Positions 56,427 to 64,000 of a DNA stretch of 64,000 nucleotides are shown here, piece after piece. The position numbers were made by a program, and so were the translations under genes. Source of the stretch: Capsicum annuum (taxonomy: Eukaryota > Streptophyta > Magnoliopsida > Solanales > Solanaceae). Positions within the stretch are counted from its first letter, which is position 1, and each line of letters opens with the position of its first letter. The notes under the pieces are model-generated. The model was not told the origin of the DNA. It searched no databases and worked only from the letters and a program-made list of their open reading frames with translations. The DNA lies in contig NW_025892519.1 in the NCBI RefSeq assembly GCF_002878395.1, positions 60,822 through 124,821 of the forward strand. The letters run 5' to 3'.

Positions 56427-59356
56427 TGTAACGCCCCAAATCTGGTACCCAAAATATTACACGGTGCTCATGACCCCAAAGGACCAAAAGCTAACCCATA
56501 ACTGATATCTGTAACTGAGCACTGAATAATATACTATAATTATGCGAAATATAAGCTGTAAAGCCCTAAGGTTTAAAACTGAACTAATGCTGAACATAAA
56601 CAATGTCTATAATGGGGTATAACAATACCCAAAATTAAACTAAACTGTCTAAAATATATTGTAGTCTAAAAGCCTCTAAACTGTCTGAAATCCATGGATT
56701 TGATGGGACATGTCCTAACTAACTCTGAACTACTGAAATAATAAAGTAATAAAATAATTATGCTATTTTCGAATAATGAGGACTCACTGCTACTCCTGCT
56801 GCTGAACGTCTAATCTACTAAGGATGTTTGAGATCTCGTGCTTCTAAACCTATAGTTTAAAACACCATAGCGCAAATGCGTCAGTACATTTAAATGTACT
56901 GGTATGCAAGTAAGGTAGGCTGAATGCAAAGGGTTCATATGCATGAACAATACTAATCGACTGAATAACATGAACGTGAAAATACATACATGAATACATA
57001 ACTGTAACTAAATTTATGACAGTATTGAGTACTGAATTTTGACTACTGAGTCTACTAATAACATGGATTTACTGACATCTGGATTTACTAATACTGGGAT
57101 ACTGGGTAACTGAGTCTACTAAATATTGAGGGACTGATATTAACTTATTGATAAATGAATGACTATTTCTGACAGTTCTAATTATGAAGAACTGGTCTGA
57201 TTGATTGTATCTAACAGTCCTAAAACTGAATACTGATAACATGAGTTATTGATAACTGATATAGCTGATACTAAATGATTGTATTTGATAGTTTAGATTC
57301 GGATGGAACAAGCTGAGTTCCGTACAATTCTGAGTTAACTGTATCTGATAGATCTAAAATTCCAAATAACTATCTAAGTTCTATTACTGAGATTGAGTCT
57401 AAAACTATAACTGTAGGAGGTAATCATCTAATCGACATACCCCGAATCTGAACTGGTGGGATCCAACCTGTAACCCCAGCTGGAAGGGTGTTAGTATCGA
57501 GCCATGGGTAAACACAAGTTATGAGTAAATCCTCTCTGATAGGGAGCTCTTCCATCAACCCCTCCTATAAGGAAAACTCAAAGGAGATGTATAGTCCCTA
57601 GACTCGTAGGGGTACATCTCAACCTACACTGGATACGTAGTTCTGGAATGCAAGAATTGCTACTGAGGATCATACCCTCTACTGGCTGACAGTGTATGTC
57701 CTCATCCCTGGGTTCACGCGGTATTGAATCCTACTCCCAACTAAATAGACACAAAATGGATTTCCTAGTTCATACTAGGATGGACTGATCTGTTACTGAT
57801 TTTACTGATTAACTAGACTGAACTGAGTTCACTGGATTTCCGTTGACTGGTGAAATACTACTGAATTCTGTTAACTAACAAAATGCTACTGAGTTCTGCT
57901 AGCTGACTGAGCTTAATAAGGTCTGGACTGAATACTATTGAGACATGATAACTGACTGAGATCACTGAGATTCCTGAGATTATTGAGATTACTAAATGAG
58001 ACTGGACTGATACTTAGTTTACTGAGTTTTCCTAAGTCATATGACTGACTAAATTCTACTAAAAATGGCTTGACTGAGAGTATCATAAAAACAGGACACT
58101 GGCTTTAGGAACTCAGGTAAATGTCAGGTACAAGTTCCCCCAGGACTCAATAGGATAAAACTAACAAAACTTGATACTTCTTGAACACATGACCAATACC
58201 AACAATTCATAATACAATAAGTTGGGGATTTGATAAAGTACATGGTTATCATAATCTTGTACATGGCAAGAATGCATATAATCAATGTTATAATTACATA
58301 TTCTAGCATCATGAGAATTTTAACAAACATCTACATTGCACATCAATAGTATGGAAGTGATTTGAACATAAGGGTAAAACATGAATCCATCACTTAAGTC
58401 ACAATTGAACTATATTACATGATTTTTAGTCTTCTAAGCATTTTATCAAACACCTTACATGCACCACTTAGGGAATAGGTATAATCATTAATTAACACCT
58501 CATAAACTACTCAATACATGGATTTAAACTCATATACTAACTTAATTCCATAAAAACACATTGGGATTCCAACTTGGGAACCATACAACAACACTCACAT
58601 AAACATAATAAACCCACAACATAATATTCATAATACATAAGTTAAAACTTGATTCTTGGGCTTCATCGACGAAAGGGATCCATGAAGGAACACTATGCAT
58701 ACCTGAGTTAACGAATTTGGAAGGATTAATGGAGAGTTCTTGTGATTTTTTCTTTGAATTTAAGAGCTAGGGTTCTTGTTCTTGAGAGAGAGTAACTTAA
58801 TTTAGGGAAACAATGGATGAATAATGATATGACCATGTAATTTTAGGGCTAAGTATGTGATTAAACTAATTAGGGCCATGGAAAAAGACTTAAATGTCCT
58901 TGACATTAAAAACTCAAAACTGATTAAAAATCCTGATTTTGGCACCCGAGGCTATTGCGCCATGTCACTGAAAAGTGACAATTGGGAACTGGGTTGATGG
59001 CACGATGCGAAGCTATTGCGGTGCCATACAAATTCTAAAATCTGGCCATAGCACGATGCGGGACAAATCATGAACCCCTACTAGAATTGGACAACTGTCA
59101 TTTTCGCTTATGGCATGGCGCGTCAATGACTAACATGGTGTTATTTTACGATGGGGACTTGAAATGATCATAAATTCTTACCTGATTATCAAATTTGGGT
59201 GAATTTGGTATTGATGGAAAGCTTATTCAATTTTTCGCATAATAAAAAGTCAAAATCTTAAAAATTCCATATTTATAAAAGTGGATCCATATTTTAAAGC
59301 ATATTTTTGACATTTTTGGGATGATTTTAATCTAGGTAGAAGTACGAGGTATTATA
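56427..59356 (-). repeat. 5' LTR of element K
   Basis: 2930 bp, the longest LTR here. On the minus strand it has GC-rich units near its start (about 59110-58950, e.g. tgcatcgtgcc-type gcacgatgcg on the plus strand), a donor-like ctcaggtatgc (boundary 58702/58703), the shared LTR blocks at 57720-57640, a perfect 20-bp palindrome (56882-56901) and the gaggactcac block (56777-56790). It is rich in actga words. Confidence 0.9.
56882..56901. repeat. Perfect 20-bp palindrome in K LTR
   Basis: cagtacatttaaatgtactg reads the same on both strands. Weaker forms lie at the same relative place in all other LTRs of the group, always a little upstream (in LTR orientation) of ggtgagtcctcat. Confidence 0.9.
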
Positions 59357-59361
59357 GCAGT

Positions 59362-59946
59362 ATGAGTGTGAGGGAATATTCCCTCAATTTTACTCAGTTA
59401 GCTAGGAATGCTCCTCATATGGTAGCTGATAATAGGTCCAAGATGAGTAAGTTTGTGTTTGGCGTGTCTGATAGTGTGGTCAAGGAGTGTAGGACCACAA
59501 TGCTAATTAGTAAGATGGATTTGTCTAGGCTGATGGTCCATGCTTAAAAGATAGAGGAGCAAAAGATTAACGAAAGAGATAGAGAAAACAAAAGAGCTAG
59601 GATGGGTAGTTTTAATTTTAATCAGCCAAAGTAAGAAGGTAGTAACCGTCCTCAGTTTTATTAGAGGTCTTTAGCCCCAGTACCTTTTTCAGCCAGTGCC
59701 CCAGTACCTAAATTCAGAAATAATAATAGGGATAGGGCACCAGGTTCTAAGTCCTAGGTTAGTATTAGCAGTGCTCGTACCAATCTTTTATGTCAGAAGT
59801 ATGGCAGACACCATCAGGATGAGTGTAGAGCAGGTAGTGATATGTGTTTTGGGTGTGGCAAGACAGGACATTGGATTCGAAAGTGTTGGGTAGTTGCTCA
59901 AAAAAGTAGGGATGCGTTCCAACAGGGCTATTCCCATCATTCGTGA
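59362..59946 (+). pseudogene. gag, second part (element A)
   Basis: Resumes in A's gag with MSVREYSLNFTQLARNAPHM, VADNRSKMSKFVFGVS and TMLISKMDLSRLMVHA, then a stop at 59545-59547. In the same frame it continues with a basic ENKRARMGS region and a zinc knuckle CFGCGKTGHWIRKC (59845-59886) with all four ligands, and meets a stop at 59944-59946. It would bind RNA in the particle. Confidence 0.9.
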
Positions 59947-60500
59947 GTTCCATTCGGCCGCCCAACTCATCAGGGTACCGCTTCCAGTGCTACCAGTGAT
60001 CAGTATTCGAATAGATTATATGCTCTTCAGTCCTTCCAAGATCACAAAAATTCTCTTGACATAGTTATTGGTATATTGCAGGTCTTTCACTTACATATTT
60101 ATGCTTTAATAGACCCTGGAGCTTCTCTTTCTTTTGTAACTCTATATGTAGCTGTCAATTTCTGAGCCAGTCATAAAAATCTAGCAGAGCCCTTTTAAAT
60201 TTCCACCCTAGTGGGCATTTCTATTATAGCCAGACAGGTATACAGGAACTGTACGGTCATAATATTTCAAAAAGTTACTTCAGTTGATCTCGTGGAATTA
60301 GAGATGACGGATTTTGACGTCATTCTAGGCATGGATTGGCCCTACTCATGATATGCCTCAGTTGATTGTAGAAACAAAATAGTTTATTTTTAGTTTCCAA
60401 ATGAACCAATCCTTGAATGGAGGGGTAGTACTACATCTCTTAGGGGTCAGTTAATTTCTTACCTTAGGGCCAGAGAGATGATATCTAAGGGGTGTGTCTA
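59947..60500 (+). pseudogene. Aspartic protease (element A)
   Basis: Same frame as gag. VFHLHIYALIDPGASLSFVT has the catalytic aspartate at 60112-60114 in an intact D-P-G-A-S motif. ISIIARQVYRN, VELEMTDFDVILGMDWPYS and SVDCRNKIVYF follow. Stops occur at about 60163, 60196 and 60349. It passes into RT without a boundary. Confidence 0.85.
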
Positions 60501-61335
60501 TCATCTTGTATGAGTCAAAGACTCTAACTCAGAAACTCCTACTCTTGAGTCAGTCCCATTAGTAAATGAATTCTCAGATGTATTTCCTGAAGATCTTCCC
60601 AGAGCATCTCCCGAAAGGGAAATCGACTTCAAAATAGACCTTCTCCCGGATACTCAGCCTATATCCATTCTGCCATGCAGAATAGCTCTAGTTGAACTCA
60701 AAGAACTAAAAGAACAGTTAAGGAATCTCTTAGACAAAGGATTTATCAAACCCAGCATCTCTCCATGGGGAACGCTTGTTCTATTCGTGTGTAAGAAAGA
60801 TGGTTCTCTCAGAATGTACATAGACTACCATCAGCTAAACAAGTTCACAGTCAAGAATAAATACCCACTTCCTATAATTGATGACTTGTTTGACCAACTT
60901 CAGGGTGTCAGTTACTTTTCCAAGATAGACCTTAGATCAGGCTATCATCATCTTAGAGTAAGAGAACGTGACATTCCAAAAATAGCTTTTTAAACTCGAT
61001 TGGTCACTTCAAATTTCTAGTCATGTCTTTTGGTAATATAAATTCCCCAGCAGCCTTATGGACTTGATGAACCGAGTGTTCATGTAGTACTTGGACATGT
61101 TTGTTATAGTATTCATTGATGTCATTCTTGTCTATTCTCATAGCAAAATCGATCATGCAGACCACCTCAGCATAGTGCCTTAGACTCTTAGAGCTCATTA
61201 ATTGTTCGTTAAATTCAGTAAGTGTGAATTATGGCTAAGATCAGTAGAATTCCTTGGTCATATTATTTTCAGTGATGGCATTAGAGTTGATCCTCAAAAG
61301 ACTAAAGTGGTGACAAACTGGTCTAGACACATCTC
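60501..61335 (+). pseudogene. Reverse transcriptase (element A)
   Basis: [18 protein letters not shown], then the fingers ([20 protein letters not shown]), and an open stretch 60787-60993 with [20 protein letters not shown] and [16 protein letters not shown], which includes the first palm aspartate. After stops and a frameshift (60993-61060) it continues in another frame with [14 protein letters not shown] at 61094-61135. The catalytic F-I-D-D reads F-I-D-V (61112-61123), so the second aspartate is lost. The thumb and connection run open in 61202-61498. Confidence 0.9.
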
Positions 61336-62140
61336 TCCATCAGATATTAGGAGTTTCTTAAGCTTAATTGGCTATTACCGTCGATTTGTTGAAGGGTTTT
61401 ATTCTATTGCATCCCCTATGTCCAGATTGACTCAGAAGAAAGTTAAGTTTCAGTGGTCAGATTCCTATGAGAAGAGTTTTCAAGAGTTGAAGACTTGACT
61501 TACCTCAGCCCTAGTCTTGACTCTACTAAATGGTTCAGATGGTTTTGTTGTGTACTGTGATGCATCCAGAGTAGTTTTGGGTTATGTTCTTATGCAGAGA
61601 GGTAAGGTCATAGCCTACTCCTCTAAACAGCTTAAACCCTAAGAAGAATTATCCGACTCATGATCTTGAGCTAGCAGGTATAGTGTTTACCTTAAATATT
61701 TGGAGGCATTACTTGTATGAGGTGCATGTAGATGTATTCATTGATCACAAAAGCCTTCAGTATGTGTTCTCTCAGAAACATTTGAATTTATGTCAGATAA
61801 GATGGTTAGAGTTATTGAAATATTATGACATGAGTGTTCTATATCATCCGGGCAAGGCTAATATAGTGGCTGATGCTCTCAGTAGAATATCTATGGGTAG
61901 TGTAGCTCATGTTGAGGATGGTAAGAAGAAGTTAGCTCAGGAAGTACATCAGCTTGCCCGACTAGGTGTCTGTTTACTCGATTCAGCATAAGGTAGTGTA
62001 TGGGTGCAAAGTAGCTCAGAGTCATCTCAAGTCTTTGCGGTGAAGGAAAAGCAGGATAGACATCCTAATTTAGTTAAATTGAAAGAATCAGTCAAAGATT
62101 AGAAAGTGGAGGTTTTCTCCTAATGGGGAGATGGTGTTTT
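61336..62140 (+). pseudogene. RNase H and linker (element A)
   Basis: [18 protein letters not shown] ends the connection. RNase H begins near 61530 with [10 protein letters not shown], then shifts frame near 61645. 61683-61991 reads [33 protein letters not shown] and [19 protein letters not shown]. The linker [19 protein letters not shown] follows. The acidic positions visible (YCD, IDH, VADA) are intact. The DLE position falls in the shifted part (about 61660). Confidence 0.88.
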
Positions 62141-62990
62141 GCATTGTCAGGGTAGATTATATGTGTGCCTAGTATAGTGATTTAAGGTAATGAATTCTTG
62201 AAGAAGCGCATGGGGAGAATTACTCTATTCATCCAGAGGCCACTAAGATGTACTACGATTTGCAGGATATCTATTGGTGAAGTGGGATGAAGAGAGATAT
62301 TGTAGAGTTTATAGCTAAGTACTCTATATGTCAGCAAGTTAACGCTGAGCACCAGAAATCTAGTGGGTCTATGTAGGAGTTCAGTATTCCCATGTGGAAG
62401 TGGGAGGAAGTGAACATGGACTTTGTGACAGGTTTACCTCGTACCGGCTATCGGTATGACTCTATTTGGGTTATCTTAGATAGAATGACCAAATTGGCTC
62501 ATTTCTTGCCAGTCCATACCTCTTACTCAGCCGAGGACAATGCCAATCTCTATCTCAGAGAGTTGGTTAGGTTGCACGATGTTCCTATATATATCATCTC
62601 TGATAGAGGTACTCAATTTGCCTCTCACTTTTGGAAAGCGTTCCAAAAGGGTCTTGGTACCTAAGTCCACCTCAGTACAGCCTTCCACCCTCAAACAGCT
62701 GGTCAAGAAGAAAAGACCATTCAAACTCTTGAGGATATGCTGATAGCATGTGTTGTTGATTTCAAGGGTAGTTGAGATGACCATTTGCCTTTGATTTAAT
62801 TCGCATACAATAACAGCTATCATTCCAGTATCTGTATTACTCTATTTGAGGCTCTCTATGGTAGAAGATGTAGATCTCCAATTGTTTGGTTTAAAGTAGG
62901 TAAGGCTGCAGTAGTAGGTCCTGACTCGGTATTTGATGCGATAGAAAAGGTTTAGTTGATCAGAGAAAGGCTTAGGGCTTCCCAGAGCCG
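62141..62990 (+). pseudogene. Integrase (element A)
   Basis: The N-terminal zinc-binding part is decayed (62220-62340). The core, open at 62392-62664, has VNMDFVTGLPRTGYRYDSIW and IYIISDRGTQFASHFWKAFQ, with a stop right after. TIQTLEDMLIACVVDFKGS follows in the same frame. The three catalytic residues are D at 62419-62421, D at 62602-62604 and E at 62710-62712. The last two have 35 residues between them, the D,D35E spacing of retroviral-type integrases. Stops at about 62662, 62773 and 62797 still block a product. Confidence 0.9.
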
Positions 62991-63457
62991 ATAGAAATCA
63001 TATACTGATGTGAGGATAAAGGATCTCAAGTTTGAGGTCAGTGACTTTGGGTACTTGAATATCTATCCCATGAAGAGAGTGAAGAGATTCAGCAAGAAAG
63101 GGAAACTCAGTCCCCGATATATCGGTCCCTTTAGAATTCTTAGTCATTTCAGAAAGGTAGCTTACGAGCTTGAGTTGCCTTCAGATTTAGCCTCAGTACA
63201 CCCAGTGTTCTATGTCTCATTGTTAAAAAAGTGTATTGGTGATTCAACTGTAGTTGTTCCCTTAGAAAGTGTAGATTTTCAGAACAGTCTTTCCTTTAAG
63301 GAAGTACCAGTCGAAATTCTTGATCATTAAGTTCGCAGACTAAGGAATAAAGAAATTCCACTAGTCAAAGTTCTTTGGTGGAATCAGTCCATTGGGGGAG
63401 CCACTTGGGAAAAAGAGGAAGATATGTGGACCAAGTACCCTCATCTCTCTCTGTGAA
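62991..63457 (+). pseudogene. Integrase C-terminus with chromodomain (element A)
   Basis: 63010-63330 is open: LKFEVSDFGYLNIYPMKRVK, KKGKLSPRYIGPFRILS, VHPVFYVSLLKKCIGDS, VDFQNSLSFKEVPVEILDH. One stop (63328-63330) precedes VRRLRNKEIPLVKVLWWNQS and GGATWEKEEDMWTKYPHL, the chromodomain-like end. The tail ends near 63457. Confidence 0.88.
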
Positions 63458-63679
63458 TCTAGATTCAGTATAAGGTATCAATCTTCTTAAGATTTTTTTT
63501 TTCTCTGTCATGCTTAATTTCAGCCGTACATCATGTTCATATCAGTCGAACATTCATGAATCAATTCAATCATGCATTCCATGCATCATATATGCGTATT
63601 CAGTATTTGAGCACAGTCTATCAGTTCCCTCAGCTTAACCAGTTTCATTCGGGGATGAATGACCCCAAGGGGGAGATAT
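63458..63679 (+). other. 3' non-coding region and polypurine tract of element A
   Basis: No frame. ttcggggatgaatg (63648-63661) is a decayed form of the TTCGAGGACGAATG motif. It is followed by accccaagggggagatat, the polypurine tract, directly before the 3' LTR. Confidence 0.85.
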
Positions 63680-64000
63680 TGTAACACCCTATATTTCCCT
63701 AGATTATCAAAGTCCCAATACATGAGTATTCATGTATAAAATTTTTGAAACACTCATTATTTTTCGGTTTAGAGCCTGCCATTGCATAGGAAATTTAATT
63801 AGCGTTCCAACGATATAAAATTAGCCTAAATCCGATAACCGGGTAAGAAGTTATGGAAATTTTAAGTTTCAGTCGTGTAACACCATCATTTTAACCTTAG
63901 CGCATCGCAGAGCCAGCATAAATGACAATTGTCAATTTCTAGTGTAACTATACGATAATGGCGCATCGCGCGGCAGACCAATTTCCCGTTTGTCAATTTC
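63680..64000 (+). repeat. 3' LTR of element A, cut by window edge
   Basis: tgtaacaccctatatttccc and onward matches 48076-48395. It includes the first two GC-rich units (gcgcatcgcag at about 63900, gcgcatcgcgc at about 63961). Confidence 0.95.

Larger units (their letters stand above)
51209..59356 (-). mobile_element. Element K: reverse element inside A's gag, pol lost
   Basis: Starts tataacgcc (tgtaacgcc in the other LTR) at 51209 and ends gaggtattata at 59356. The target duplication is gtagt (51204-51208) against gcagt (59357-59361), a single T/C change. It has a full 5' LTR on the right (56427-59356), primer site, gag and part of protease, then about 1.6 kb of unassigned sequence and a truncated 3' LTR (51209-53118). 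RT, RNase H and integrase are absent. Confidence 0.9.
48076..64000 (+). mobile_element. Element A: forward Tekay/Del-like element, runs off the window
   Basis: 5' LTR 48076-50473, primer site, gag, protease, RT, RNase H, integrase, chromodomain and polypurine tract, with the 3' LTR starting at 63680 and cut by the window edge. Gag is split by element K (51209-59356). Without K the element would be about 10 kb. Gag, protease, the start of RT and integrase share one reading frame in their better parts, as expected for a single gag-pol frame. The first 280 bp of the two LTRs differ at roughly one position in ten by eye. Confidence 0.93.

Noticed and set aside
62527..62823. 98-residue minus-strand frame
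   Set aside because: Antisense to A's integrase core.

Overview
This 64 kb window looks like plant nuclear heterochromatin made almost entirely of nested, decayed LTR retrotransposons of the Ty3/gypsy type. It is A+T-rich. I see no host protein gene, rRNA, tRNA, CRISPR array or bacterial operon. Most elements have LTRs of about 1.6-2.9 kb, an initiator-tRNA-Met primer site, and a gag-protease-RT-RNase H-integrase order ending in a degenerate chromodomain. That combination fits Tekay/Del-like chromoviruses. One element has an Athila-like gag and protease with a tRNA-Asp-like primer site. The families and their wording look solanaceous (pepper, potato or tomato relatives), but that is recognition by eye without a database search.

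Layout, left to right. 103-2454 is a solo LTR with a perfect 5-bp target duplication. 3229-11657 is an Athila-type element that keeps only gag and protease; its 5' LTR is split by an inverted solo LTR (4586-6354). Its 3' LTR breaks off at 11657 against the 3' LTR of a reverse-strand chromovirus, element E (11658-25558). E's 3' LTR holds a complete forward element, D (12031-20907). E's 5' LTR is cut by the forward LTR F (25559-27169), which is cut by reverse element G (27170 to about 33350, the best-preserved pol). G ends at a deletion joint with reverse element J (about 33350-40605), a gag-protease derivative that carries a solo LTR, I (36871-39073). J's 5' LTR is cut by reverse element B (40606-48075), whose 5' LTR is cut by forward element A (48076 to beyond 64000). 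A's gag is split by reverse element K (51209-59356), which has lost RT to integrase.

Every reading frame carries stops or frameshifts and several catalytic residues are lost, so all coding entries are pseudogenes. No copy looks able to move by itself. A's integrase catalytic triad survives with D,D35E spacing, but its RT active site is broken.

The most interesting signal is in the non-coding parts. Many LTRs carry a strong splice donor at a similar place, and gag start codons are preceded by a branch-point sequence, a pyrimidine tract and an AG. This predicts a leader intron of about 1.9 kb that removes the end of the LTR and the primer site from a gag mRNA. The LTRs also share a GC-rich array of about 60-bp units, a conserved palindrome and other blocks. 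Calls were made by reading and by-eye comparison; identities and percentages are approximate.
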